DNA from: Desulfuromonas sp. KJ2020 | Lineage (GTDB): Bacteria; Desulfobacterota; Desulfuromonadia; Desulfuromonadales; SZUA-540 | DNA length: 64,000 bases | Assembly: GCF_024197615.1 (NCBI RefSeq) | Contig: NZ_JAKUKE010000003.1 | Coordinates: 665,717-729,716 of the forward strand | Direction of reading: 5' to 3' | Part shown: positions 52,187 to 60,919 of the stretch, one piece after another | How positions within the stretch are numbered: position 1 is the first letter of the stretch | Layout: the number at the start of each line of letters is the position of its first letter | Translations under genes and position numbers: made by a program | The notes under the pieces: model-generated | The model's input: only the letters and a program-made list of their open reading frames with translations | What the model was told of the DNA's origin: nothing | Database searches by the model: none

Positions 52187-54343
52187 TCAATTGGTATAGA
52201 TGCGAAAATTCACCATGACGGATTGGTAATCCGTCATTTCGTCACGGACTTCCTGGCGGCCGATATTATACAGAACCCTCAGGGTGGCCGCCTCGGTAAC
52301 GCTCCAGACGAGGCTCGGTGTAAAGGTGCGACGCCAGTCTTCGTCTGTGTCGCCGTCCTCGTAATACGCCAGATTAAGTTGCAGGGTGCCGTCGCGCAAG
52401 GGGAGCCAGCCGGCCCCGTACTCCCAATAGGTGTAGATGTCCTCTTCACTGCGTCTATGCCGTACCTCGCCGTTGAGGCTGAGCGTATCCGTCGGGCTCC
52501 AAGTGGCCCGCACGCGGCCTGTCTCTCCCCGCTCCGTCGGTTCGTGCTCCCGCTGCTCCCAGCGGATAGAATAGTCGGCGATCAGGTTGAAGCGGGGATG
52601 CGGGATAAGGCTGTTTTGCAGGCGCACAAAAAAGGCGGAGGTGTCCTGGCCGGTAATGGAGTCCTGCCAGTTGTAGCCCTGGTCGAAGGAGAGGTCCCAG
52701 CCGGTATACATCTCGGCGTTGGTGCGCAGGATGATGGCGTTACTGACGCTTTTGCCCTCTGGTTCCTCGGTGCGCATGCCGCTGTAGGTCAGGCTCTGGT
52801 TCAGGGTTGGCAGATAGCGCCCTGATAGCTGGGCGCTGTAGTTGGTGGTGGCGGTGTCATGCTTCCACTGCTCCCAGGCATCGCTGCGCAGCAGGCGGGC
52901 CGTACCGGAAAAAATCGGATTAAAGCGATGGATCAGGCTGAGGCCGTTGCTCAAACGCGCGCGGGTGTCGTCAAAAAGATCGGTTTCGCGGTACTGGTAG
53001 GTGGCGTCGTACAGAAGCTGGGTTTTGTCGGTAATCTTCCAGGACAGGCCGGCGTTAAGGTTCTGATAGGTCGAGGTGATTTCGGTGACATCGGCAGGTG
53101 GAAAGACGAAAGCCCGCATATCGATCACCAGAATATCCGCCGTGATGCCCGAGGACGCCGGCAGGGCAAAGGTCGTCACCTTGATAAATTCTGTGCTGAC
53201 CTGGCTGGCGAGATCGATGCGGTAGAGGCTGTCCAGCGAATCGAGTACCTGGGTAGCACCGACCTCCGTCCAGTTTTCCTGATCGTCGCTGATGAAAACT
53301 CGAAAGTCGAAAGAGGTGGATGTCAGCCGATCCAGGGTCAGGTCGTCCGTCTGCAGGCTGACCTCGATAACGTCGACCTGGATTTGTTCGCCAAAATCGA
53401 GGCCCAGGCTGATGGGGGTCTGCGGTCCTGACGGACTGAGATCGATGGCATCGATGAAAGGTATCTCGCTGGTTGGCGTATAAGGGGTCAGAGCCAGGTC
53501 GGTATCCGTGGGGTCAGTGTCATTGATCAGGAAAAAACCTTCTCCCCTGGAGATTGTTGGGATTTGCGATACTCCGCCCTGAAATTCAATCGTGGAACGT
53601 TCCATGCGGGCGCCGGCACTAACAGCCAGACGGTTGTCGTAAAAATTGCGGGCGTAGCGTACCCGGCCGTTATGGGTCTGTGTCAGGGCTTCTGTGCCAG
53701 CCAGCTTCTGCTCTTCGTCACTGCGCAGATAGCTGTAAAGAAATTCCAGGTCCTCCCAGCGGTATTTGCTGCTCAGTCGATAAACCTTACTTTCATTGTC
53801 GCGAGTCAGAGGCTCGTCGTAGCGCAGCGTATGAGCGTAGTTGAGCTCGAGGGTGGGCAGCTCGACAGGACGCCAGAAAAAGCGGGCGGTGGTGGTTTCC
53901 ATGAAGTCCCGCTGAGTGTCGCTTCCTGTTGTTTTCGTCTTGGCCTCCCGCTCCTCATAGCCGCCCGACAGGGTGTAGAGGGGCATCAGCCATTGCAGAT
54001 CGACATAAGGCCGTACGGTGGAACCTTCCGTACGGGTTTTCGTGAAACCGGTTTCGGTGGAAACCGTTTCGTTTCGCAAATCGTTGTCTTCGAGTTGGGC
54101 TCCTCCATTTAAAAAGAGGGTGGGGCCGAGTTCCTTGGACAGGTCGAGCCGGTAAATCTGACTGAAGCGCTGCGATTCCGAATCGGTGCGTTCCTGCTCA
54201 CGGCGATCATTCGTGTCCGAGCTGGTGCTGGTATAAGTCCAGTCGCCGAGCAGTCGCAGGCTGTCGGCGTAGCCGGCGGCAGGCGTCAGGAACCAGGCTA
54301 GCGCAATCAGTAGGAGGCAGTTGAGGGAAGCGGTTCTGGTCAT
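52187..54343 (-). CDS. Large outer-membrane beta-barrel with discoidin-like insert
   Basis: A 718-residue exported protein with signal peptide ending AAGYAD and long runs of alternating residues that fit many amphipathic beta-strands. An insert near residues 280-420 (LGLDFGEQIQVDVIEVSLQT in part, with SFDFRVFISDDQENW) resembles a discoidin/F5-8 type fold. No Cys residue is in the mature part. Size, gene position beside multihaem cytochromes and a lipoprotein make it the best candidate for the barrel of a porin-cytochrome conduit. It is unlike MtrB/OmbB by eye. Confidence 0.72.
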   Translation of the reverse strand: MTRTASLNCLLLIALAWFLTPAAGYADSLRLLGDWTYTSTSSDTNDRREQERTDSESQRFSQIYRLDLSKELGPTLFLNGGAQLEDNDLRNETVSTETGFTKTRTEGSTVRPYVDLQWLMPLYTLSGGYEEREAKTKTTGSDTQRDFMETTTARFFWRPVELPTLELNYAHTLRYDEPLTRDNESKVYRLSSKYRWEDLEFLYSYLRSDEEQKLAGTEALTQTHNGRVRYARNFYDNRLAVSAGARMERSTIEFQGGVSQIPTISRGEGFFLINDTDPTDTDLALTPYTPTSEIPFIDAIDLSPSGPQTPISLGLDFGEQIQVDVIEVSLQTDDLTLDRLTSTSFDFRVFISDDQENWTEVGATQVLDSLDSLYRIDLASQVSTEFIKVTTFALPASSGITADILVIDMRAFVFPPADVTEITSTYQNLNAGLSWKITDKTQLLYDATYQYRETDLFDDTRARLSNGLSLIHRFNPIFSGTARLLRSDAWEQWKHDTATTNYSAQLSGRYLPTLNQSLTYSGMRTEEPEGKSVSNAIILRTNAEMYTGWDLSFDQGYNWQDSITGQDTSAFFVRLQNSLIPHPRFNLIADYSIRWEQREHEPTERGETGRVRATWSPTDTLSLNGEVRHRRSEEDIYTYWEYGAGWLPLRDGTLQLNLAYYEDGDTDEDWRRTFTPSLVWSVTEAATLRVLYNIGRQEVRDEMTDYQSVMVNFRIYTN

Positions 54344-54351
54344 GATGGCGG

Positions 54352-55755
54352 CTAGTCACCCATGAGTACGGCAGCATAGCTGCCGGCCTCAGCCTCAAGC
54401 AGGCCGAGTCGTTTTTTGCTCACCAGATCGTATTTGGCTACTCGATTGTGGCGAGTGGATACAACGAAAAGAGCATTTTCTTCCAAGTCGACATGGAGCC
54501 AGACGGCTTCTTCGTCCCCTTGCAGGGTGTCAATGGGCAGGCTTAAAGCCGGGTCAATAAAGGCGATTTCGCCGGATGCCATCCCCACGTAGACCAGGCC
54601 GCTGTGGGGATGGACCGCCAGTGAGCGGGCCCCGTAACCGACCAGGATGCGGTCGGTTACCCTGAGGGAGGCAGCGTCCAGCACCAGCAGGTAGGGCGAG
54701 TCGTCCGTGATCAGGTAGAGTGAGCGTCCATCCGGGCTGGCGGTTCCCCGGATGGGGCTGAACTCCAGGTTCGCCGAGGCGATGATGTCCTGCCGATGGG
54801 TGTCCACCAGGGCAAGCGTGTTAATGTCGGGCTGCAGCAGGTACACCAGAGTGCTGGCGGGGCCGAAAAAGACCGAGCCGGGCGCTGTCGTCAAGAGCAG
54901 GCGGCCTTGCTCGGCGAGGGGGGAGGTGCTGACGATGCTCAGGCTGGCCGTCGCCGCATTGGCCGTCACCAGGGTGCCGCCATCGGGGGAAATAGCCAGT
55001 TCACTGGGGCCGTCGCCGGCGCGCAGGCGCAGTTTGTCCTGAACTTTCTCATTGATTAAGTCGATAGCGGCAAGGCTGTCGTCCCCGGCCAGGGCGACGT
55101 AGGCCCGGCGTTGGCGGGAATCGAGTGCCAGGCCCTTAGGTTGACGGCCGACGGTCAGAACACCCACTACCTGGGACGATCTCTTTTCAAAGACGCTCAG
55201 GGTGCCGGCATCGCTGTTGCTGATCAGGCCTTTGAGCTCAGGCAGGGCCGGTCGTGACTTCCACAGGCTGAAAAGCGGCGTCAATCGATAGCCATCCGTT
55301 ACCAGACGCTGGGGTTCCAGGGCCAGAAAGAGGGCCAGGGCGCTGTCCGGTAATACACGAAAATCTTCCTTGAGTACGAAAGGTTCTTCAGAAACGAGCA
55401 GGGAGATCATCCCCTCGTCCGTGCGCAGTTCGGCATTGGCGACGCGCAAACTTAACCCCTGGTAATCCCCGGGCGGCAGGGGGGTAGCCAAGAGGCGTTT
55501 TTGCATCTCCATCATCCGGTTTCCGTCCAGTTTTAGGGGCGACGTCGTCAAGGGAACGGGCACCCCATCGGCGCGGATAGCGGCGAAATCCGCCAGGGTC
55601 AGGGTCAGATTCTGGGCTTCCTGGGGCAGAGGCTGTACATAGAGGCGCAGACCGTAATCCGGCTGGCTGACTGCGGGGGAGGGGATAACGGGCAGGCTGC
55701 AGGCCATCAGCAGAAAGGGCATCAGCAGCACGTTAAGTAAAAAAAGTCTATTCAC
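54352..55755 (-). CDS. Beta-propeller lipoprotein (YncE-like)
   Basis: A 467-residue lipoprotein: GTG start 55755 with AAGGAG upstream, lipobox LLMACSLP (Cys near residue 19). Residues about 30-190 form a DUF4382-like beta domain. From about 200 to the end a YVTN/YncE-type seven-bladed propeller is seen (VGRQPKGLALDSRQRRAYVAL, DGPSELAISPDGGTLVTANA, GARSLAVHPHSGLVYVGM; parts quoted). It is likely displayed at the outer membrane in the cytochrome complex. The gene lies between the second OmcS-like gene and the barrel. Confidence 0.8.
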   Translation of the reverse strand: MNRLFLLNVLLMPFLLMACSLPVIPSPAVSQPDYGLRLYVQPLPQEAQNLTLTLADFAAIRADGVPVPLTTSPLKLDGNRMMEMQKRLLATPLPPGDYQGLSLRVANAELRTDEGMISLLVSEEPFVLKEDFRVLPDSALALFLALEPQRLVTDGYRLTPLFSLWKSRPALPELKGLISNSDAGTLSVFEKRSSQVVGVLTVGRQPKGLALDSRQRRAYVALAGDDSLAAIDLINEKVQDKLRLRAGDGPSELAISPDGGTLVTANAATASLSIVSTSPLAEQGRLLLTTAPGSVFFGPASTLVYLLQPDINTLALVDTHRQDIIASANLEFSPIRGTASPDGRSLYLITDDSPYLLVLDAASLRVTDRILVGYGARSLAVHPHSGLVYVGMASGEIAFIDPALSLPIDTLQGDEEAVWLHVDLEENALFVVSTRHNRVAKYDLVSKKRLGLLEAEAGSYAAVLMGD

Positions 55756-55800
55756 CTTCAGCTCCTTGTGTCCGCCCTAAGATGAGGATGGACTGCCCAT

Positions 55801-56976
55801 TCAGGGGGTTCCCTGCGGATGGCATTTCTGGCAGAACGACCCCTGGCTGCTGCCGAATTCAAGGGAAATGTTTCGTCCGTAAGTGCTGTTGCTGACATCG
55901 GTGACGGTGGCGCCGCTGTCGCCGATGGCCGGGTGCGAATTCGCCAGCAGGTTGGCGGTAAAATCCCAGCGCCCGGCGTACATGAAGGCCGAAGCGTGGG
56001 CGCGGTGGCAGGTCAGGCACATGACGTTGGCAGTGGCATCGGGTCCTTGGGTGCTGGTGGGGTCGAGCAGGGCCGTGCTGGTGGTTCCTCGTTCAAAGGG
56101 AACAAACTGCAGGTAGGCCATGGCCGCGATGCCGCTGAGATCGCCGGTACGGATATAACTGTTGTAGTTGGCGGCGATGTCCGCTTCTAAGCGCGCATCC
56201 ACGCCGATGGGGTGTTCAAAGGTGCCATTCCCCACCTGATGTTCGTTTGGCAGCATGGCGCCATGGCAGTTGCCGCACCATTCGCTCATGCCGGCCCCGT
56301 AATCGACATGGGAATCGTCTGATTCGGCAAAGGGACGGGACGGATTCTGTCGCGCTATCGGGGCATCGTATGTAAAGGCAAAGCCATTGGTGACATAGTC
56401 GGAACCGCCGAGCAGGCGGTAGTTGCCGGCACGCGTGCCCGCAGCCGGGTCTTCCCCATAGGAGCCGGAAACAGAAATGGGAGCGCCGGTGCCGTTGAGT
56501 CGGCCGCCATGGGGGTCATGGCAGCTGATGCAGGTCAGCGCCGCGGCGGGGTAGGAACCGCCCGGCGCGTTGACTTTGTTGGGGTCGGCCGTAAGACCGA
56601 AGTCGCTGGCGATTATGTTGTGACCGTGACGGGCGGCGGGGCTGGTGCCGCCGGCCCAGCTGAAGGTTTTGGTGACCCAGTAAAAGTCGCCACCGGGAGT
56701 GAGCGCCGAACCGTCGAAGCTGTAGACGGCAGCCGAAGTCGGGCCGCCGGGGCCGGCATGGCAGTTCAGGCAGAGGGAGCTGGCATCCGAGGCCCGCAGC
56801 AGCCAGGTACCGGAGCCGGTTGACAGGGGCAGACCATCTTCCGAGTGGTGCATGCTGTGGCAGCCGTTGCACGAACCGGCACCACCTGTATGAAAGGCGG
56901 CGGTCGCCTCGACCGGAAAGGCAGCGAGGAACAGGGTGATCATGGCGACCAGAGATGTCAGTATGGGCTGGGACAT
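55801..56976 (-). CDS. OmcS-like hexahaem c-type cytochrome, copy B
   Basis: A 391-residue exported cytochrome with six CxxCH sites (CNGCH, CLNCH, CISCH, CGNCH, CLTCH, CQKCH). Start 56976 (MSQPILTSLVAM) is preferred over an upstream GTG. The mature protein would begin FHTGGAGSCNGCHSMH, like OmcS. Conserved filament features include GHNIIASDFGLTAD, SCHDPHGG, SEWCGNCHG and the ending CQKCHPQ. It lies 134 bp after copy A, beyond a terminator, so it is probably made in smaller amounts. Filament formation is inferred from the family. Confidence 0.9.
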   Translation of the reverse strand: MSQPILTSLVAMITLFLAAFPVEATAAFHTGGAGSCNGCHSMHHSEDGLPLSTGSGTWLLRASDASSLCLNCHAGPGGPTSAAVYSFDGSALTPGGDFYWVTKTFSWAGGTSPAARHGHNIIASDFGLTADPNKVNAPGGSYPAAALTCISCHDPHGGRLNGTGAPISVSGSYGEDPAAGTRAGNYRLLGGSDYVTNGFAFTYDAPIARQNPSRPFAESDDSHVDYGAGMSEWCGNCHGAMLPNEHQVGNGTFEHPIGVDARLEADIAANYNSYIRTGDLSGIAAMAYLQFVPFERGTTSTALLDPTSTQGPDATANVMCLTCHRAHASAFMYAGRWDFTANLLANSHPAIGDSGATVTDVSNSTYGRNISLEFGSSQGSFCQKCHPQGTP

Positions 56977-57046
56977 GGTACCCACCGAGAGAAGCACAGC
57001 TGTCAGATTAAGAAGTCGCTGTTCATAAAGCAGGGATTGTGCGTCG

Positions 57047-57082
57047 AAAAAGAGGGCTGGCGACTTAAAAAACCGCCAGCCC
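57047..57082 (-). terminator. Terminator between the two OmcS-like genes
   Basis: On the minus strand GGGCTGGCG/CGCCAGCCC (arms 57074-57082 and 57054-57062) is followed by CTCTTTTT. It lies 50 bp after copy A and 78 bp before copy B, and should lower expression of everything downstream relative to copy A. Confidence 0.85.
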
Positions 57083-57131
57083 TTTATAAAGTATTACAGG
57101 TAAAACATCTTATGCCAGAGTAGACCGGCGA

Positions 57132-58283
57132 TTAATCCTGTACGTGACACTTGTTGCACAGGGAACGCTGATAGTGACCGTAGCCGTTGGTGAAGGGGGT
57201 GCCGGCCGGGTCAAAAACGGCCACGTCAACTTCGACACCGTGTTTGTAGTATTCCTTGGCTGCTGCTGTGGGCAGAACGGCGCCCGTACCCGTCAGAGTT
57301 GTCCAACCTTCAGCGATAAAGGCTTCGGTCTGGTCCCAGCGCAGGGCGTTGGGGAAAGCCGAGGCATGGGCGCGATGGCAGGAAAGGCACATAACCTTGG
57401 AGCTGCCGTCAACACCAACGCCAGCCGTCAGGGCATCGGTCGGATCAGGCAGGTCAGAAGAAGCGGTGGTCACGCCGCGCTCGAAAGGCACCAGGGGATC
57501 GTAAGCGGTAGCGACGGTGCCGGTGTAGTTACCGGTAGCAACATAGCTGTTGTAGACGGTGGGTACGGTGACGTCGGTCGGGTGCATGCCGCTGGATGCA
57601 CTCTGGCTGTAGAAGGCGCCGTGACAATTGGCGCACCAACCGGACATGCCGCTGCCGTATTGGGTGGAAGCACCGTCGTAGCTGTTGGCGCGGGCGATAG
57701 GAGCGTCTTCGGAGAAGCCGACCTTGTTGCTGTCATAGAGGATGCGGTAGTTACCAGCGATGGTGCCTGCTACAGGAACGGCGCCATAGGAGCCGGAGAC
57801 AGAGATGGGCGCGGCGCCACCGATGGTGCCACCTTGGGCCTGGCCGTGGGGGTCATGACAGCTGGTGCAGGAAAGGTTGGCGGCCAAGTAGGAGCCGCCA
57901 GGGGCAGCGGTCAGGTTGGTGTCCGCGGCGATGCCGAAGTCGGCGGCGATGACGTTGTGGCCCATGTTGCTGTAATCGACAACTTTAACACCACGCTGGT
58001 AGTAGGCATACCCGTTGTCTTTAACCCAGTGAAAATCGCCGCCTTCGTTCGTGTTGCTGCCGTCGGCGCTGCTGACGTGATAGCGGGCGGCGCCATCGTG
58101 GCAGTTGAGACAGGTGGAGCTGGCGTCGGAGCCCTGCTGCAGGGACGGGCCGCTAGCGGCGCCGCCGTGCATGGAGTGACAGCCGTCGCAGTGGGCGACG
58201 CCGCCGTCATGGAAGGCCAGGGCCAACCCGCTCATGGCGAATGTAAACAGAATGGCAGAACAGATAACAAAAAACTTCTTCAT
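57132..58283 (-). CDS. OmcS-like hexahaem c-type cytochrome, copy A
   Basis: A 383-residue exported cytochrome with six CxxCH sites (CDGCH, CLNCH, CTSCH, CANCH, CLSCH, CNKCH). The signal peptide ends at LALA23, so the mature N-terminus is FHDGGVAHCDGCH, near-identical in form to OmcS. GGHNV-type MGHNVIAADFGIAAD, SCHDPHG, MSGWCANCHG, LVPFERG and the final LCNKCHVQD match OmcS-family nanowire cytochromes in order. AGGAGG lies six bases before ATG and is the predicted target of the riboswitch. Expected to polymerise into extracellular haem filaments; this is inference from homology. Confidence 0.93.
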   Translation of the reverse strand: MKKFFVICSAILFTFAMSGLALAFHDGGVAHCDGCHSMHGGAASGPSLQQGSDASSTCLNCHDGAARYHVSSADGSNTNEGGDFHWVKDNGYAYYQRGVKVVDYSNMGHNVIAADFGIAADTNLTAAPGGSYLAANLSCTSCHDPHGQAQGGTIGGAAPISVSGSYGAVPVAGTIAGNYRILYDSNKVGFSEDAPIARANSYDGASTQYGSGMSGWCANCHGAFYSQSASSGMHPTDVTVPTVYNSYVATGNYTGTVATAYDPLVPFERGVTTASSDLPDPTDALTAGVGVDGSSKVMCLSCHRAHASAFPNALRWDQTEAFIAEGWTTLTGTGAVLPTAAAKEYYKHGVEVDVAVFDPAGTPFTNGYGHYQRSLCNKCHVQD

Positions 58284-58313
58284 TTTGATCCTCCTGAAAA
58301 TCTTTTAGATTGG

Positions 58314-58400
58314 GTCCGAACAGCCCAGCCATCCCCTTCACCTTGAAGTGGATCTGTGACTTTGTGTCCCCACCTCGCGATGGGTTTACCTTTTTCGGAG
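58314..58400 (-). promoter_or_regulatory. GEMM-I cyclic-dinucleotide riboswitch 2 (predicted cGAMP type)
   Basis: Minus-strand blocks match GEMM-I: AAAAAGGTAAACCCATC, GCGA tetraloop, GGTGGGGACACAAAGTC and a final GATGGCTGGGCTG. P1 is UCCGAA with UUCGGA (58394-58399 with 58315-58320). The base equivalent to G20 is A, predicting 3',3'-cGAMP as ligand. The 5' sequence ATCCTCC (58397-58403) is a 7-base perfect complement of the ribosome site GGAGGAT (58288-58294), and overlaps the P1 strand by three bases, giving a plausible ON switch. Confidence 0.9.
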
Positions 58401-58519
58401 GATGTGTGGATAGCCGCCTTATGGCTGGTATCCGTGGTCTTGCGGGTATTGCTTTTAGGTTCACCTCCTTTCGTCAAAGGGCTGTGGCAGAGCCCCGAAT
58501 TGGTTGGCAGCCCCAGCGA

Positions 58520-59566
58520 TCAGTTCGTGTCAAATTGGAGCTTGTACACACTGACCCCCAGGTTGGCTGCCTGAGACACATACACCGTGTCGTTTTGATC
58601 GTTGATGGCAACATCGTCGGGAACAATGAGGTTTTGCGGTGCAGCCCCGCGATAGCCAAATTCGGTCACAAACTGAAAATCCTTATCGAAGACCAGCACT
58701 ACGCAGCGCAGGCGATCCGACACATAAATACGGCCGGCAGCGTCCGCCTCGATGCCGGAGATGACGCCGAACTTGCCTACGGCGCCGCCTGATACGCCAA
58801 ACTGACCCAGGGTACCGTCCAGGTTGTAGCGGAAGGCGGAAAAGAGGGTGGCGGCAGTGAAGTAGATCTCTCCCTGATTTCCCACGGCGAAACCGTTAAT
58901 CTCGGCGCTGCTCAAGGCTTTCAAGTCATCTTGCAGCTTGCGTTCCTGTGAGGTGCGCAGGTCGGCCTGGCTCAGAGCTTTGTTGATCTGCTCTGCTAGC
59001 AGTTGCCGCAGGTCGATGTGGTGCTGGTATTGCCCCTCGGCGGAAAGGACGAGCACCTGCATGGCTTCAGAGTCGGCCAGGTAGAAGTTGCCGTTTTTAA
59101 GAATGATGAAGTTACCCTGAAAGCCGCGAACGGTATCGGGCAGGTCGCGAGGCATGATCTCGCCTAAAGGAGCCCCTTTGTAGTCGAGGTGCAGGATGCG
59201 GTTGAGGGGATTTCTGTAGAGCACGTAGAGATCGCCATTCTGACCCGAGGTGATATCCAGGGCGGAAGAGAGCCCCAGTTCTTCGCCGAAACCAAAGATC
59301 TGCATGGCCTCATTGTTGTAGATCTGAATGGCGGAATCTTCACGGTTGAGGGCGTAGACTTCACCCAGTTCCGGGTTGACCGCCACCCGGGCCCACAGGG
59401 AGGGTACTTCGCCGCTGAAGTCGGAAAGTTTGTACATGTAGGTGGCCTTGGCGTCGCAAAGGCCCATCGAAGGGGACAGCGACAGAGCTGCGGCGAAACA
59501 GCCACCAAGGAGGCACTGCAGCAGCGCCGGTGATTTGGTCCTTGTGTGGTTGAATGCTCGCATCAT
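58520..59566 (-). CDS. Exported NHL-type beta-propeller protein
   Basis: A 348-residue exported protein. Signal-like segment around residues 15-40 (LLGGCFAAALSLSPSMG) and about five propeller-type repeats (VNPELGEVYALNREDSAIQIY, VSDRLRCVVLVFDKDFQF, and DDVAINDQNDTVYVSQAAN; parts quoted), with a helical insert near residues 180-215. Start 59566 is chosen for a GTGAG site; an in-frame ATG three bases later is equivalent. It is the first gene of the cytochrome train, as an NHL gene accompanies omcS/omcT in Geobacter, as I recall. Confidence 0.8.
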   Translation of the reverse strand: MMRAFNHTRTKSPALLQCLLGGCFAAALSLSPSMGLCDAKATYMYKLSDFSGEVPSLWARVAVNPELGEVYALNREDSAIQIYNNEAMQIFGFGEELGLSSALDITSGQNGDLYVLYRNPLNRILHLDYKGAPLGEIMPRDLPDTVRGFQGNFIILKNGNFYLADSEAMQVLVLSAEGQYQHHIDLRQLLAEQINKALSQADLRTSQERKLQDDLKALSSAEINGFAVGNQGEIYFTAATLFSAFRYNLDGTLGQFGVSGGAVGKFGVISGIEADAAGRIYVSDRLRCVVLVFDKDFQFVTEFGYRGAAPQNLIVPDDVAINDQNDTVYVSQAANLGVSVYKLQFDTN

Positions 59567-59914
59567 GGTTAGCTCACCCAATGTGTTTTGAAAACCGGAT
59601 TGGTGTCGCGTTGGCTTTCTAATGAGCATAAAGAATGCCAATTGCCATGCCACCTGCTAAAGATTGCACCTTATGGATTTTTGTATGATGGCGAGAGGAC
59701 AAGGGTTTGGGGGTGAAAAGAAATATTTAGTTGGCGGGTAGGAAATGGCGGCAGGCGAGAAGAACGCTGTTTTGAAATGAGTTGCCTTTAATTTCAAGAA
59801 GTTTGGCAATGTGTTAAATGCCATACCGAGGTGTGGCATTTAACGAATGGTGGGGGTTTTCACCCACCGAGATTGGGGATCTGGCTAGGGTGAAAGGTTG
59901 CTAATGTTTGGGGG
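59567..59914. other. Intergenic region with hairpins, tonB to NHL gene
   Basis: A 348-bp gene-free region between two minus-strand genes. It should hold the promoter of the cytochrome train, but I cannot place one. Near its right end lie two consecutive inverted repeats downstream of tonB. Confidence 0.6.
59813..59868. repeat. Tandem hairpins downstream of tonB
   Basis: First an 11-bp inverted repeat GTTAAATGCCA/TGGCATTTAAC (59813-59823 with 59834-59844), then GGTGGG/CCCACC (59849-59854 with 59863-59868). No T run follows. They may mark the 3' end of tonB mRNA or an operator. Confidence 0.55.
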
Positions 59915-60649
59915 TTAGGAGGGTTGCAACTGGAAGCGAACCGGCAGGCGAACCTCGGCTTCGACGGCCCGGTCGCCCCGGTGGGCCGGACGAAAACGCC
60001 AGCTTTTCACCGCCTTGACGGCGGCACGATCGAGCAGGCCATATCCCGAGGACTCTTCCACCTGAACATGGAGGACGCGACCACCTCGACTCACCCTGGC
60101 CCGCAGCAGCACTTCGCCCTGCCAGCCTCGTTCCCGGGCCAGGCGAGGGTAGCTGGGGGGTGGGTTTTCAGCATAGACCGGCACCGCCTCGACCAGGGCG
60201 TTGGCGGGAGCAGACGGAGGTTTGTCTGCCTCTTTGTTGACCCTTGGCGGTTGAGTCGCCACGAGGGTGTTGTCGGTAGCCTCCTTGGCAGATTCCGTCG
60301 ATGGTTCTGGCCTGGGCTGGGGGGCTGGGGCCGGTTTCGGCTTGGGAAGCACCGACTTTTCAGCCACCTCATTTACAGGCAGAGGCTGCGGTGCGGGAGG
60401 CTTGATGGCTGGCTTTTTCGGAGTCAGGGCAGGGGGCTGGGGATCTGGTTCAGGAGCTTCGGGGTGAACCTCGGCCGCCGGGGTCGGCTCGCTCACCACC
60501 GCGACCGGCAGGGTTTGAAAGGCGACCTCGATATTGTCCTCCAAGGGCTGCACCCGCGAGATGGGGGGCGGAACCAGCAATAGGGCGGCGTGAAGCGCCA
60601 GGGCAACACCTGTCCAGAATATCAAGGCTGTTTTGCTCATGTATTTCAT
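59915..60649 (-). CDS. tonB: TonB energy-transducing protein
   Basis: A 244-residue protein with an N-terminal membrane anchor (LIFWTGVALALHAALLLV), a long Pro/Lys/Glu-rich periplasm-spanning segment (about 55-150) and a C-terminal TonB domain (about 165-244) with YPRLARERGWQGEVLLR and SGYGLLDRAAVKAVKSWRF. It couples inner-membrane proton force to outer-membrane receptors. exbB and exbD are not adjacent. It is divergent from a TonB-dependent receptor gene 270 bp away, its probable client. Confidence 0.92.
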   Translation of the reverse strand: MKYMSKTALIFWTGVALALHAALLLVPPPISRVQPLEDNIEVAFQTLPVAVVSEPTPAAEVHPEAPEPDPQPPALTPKKPAIKPPAPQPLPVNEVAEKSVLPKPKPAPAPQPRPEPSTESAKEATDNTLVATQPPRVNKEADKPPSAPANALVEAVPVYAENPPPSYPRLARERGWQGEVLLRARVSRGGRVLHVQVEESSGYGLLDRAAVKAVKSWRFRPAHRGDRAVEAEVRLPVRFQLQPS

Positions 60650-60919
60650 GAGATGTTTGCAAAGGCTGGATGAGTGAAAAATATCATTCGAAAATAATGG
60701 GTTCCATGGAAATATTTATATTTTAGATTAACTATTCTAGATCAGGTAGGCTTGCTTTAATAAGTAGATCCAGCTAATAAGGCCTGCCATATGAGGGATA
60801 AATAATCATGCCTGTGAGTGTTAATCCTTTATCCAAGGTGCCTTATTGTATACGATAAGTCCTTGTTTTGTAAGCTGAAAGAATGCAAATCTTGATTTTT
60901 GTGTTTAGGGGGATTGTAC

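Noticed and set aside
58207-58464. Minus-strand open frame through riboswitch 2 with an AGGAGGTG start
   Set aside because: Its middle (VNPSRGGDTKS) is simply the conserved GEMM aptamer read as protein, a known artefact. It overlaps the real cytochrome start in another frame.
59813-59844. Integron attC site
   Set aside because: The ends look like GTTRRRY and RYYYAAC but are in the reverse order for attC, and there is no integrase or cassette array.
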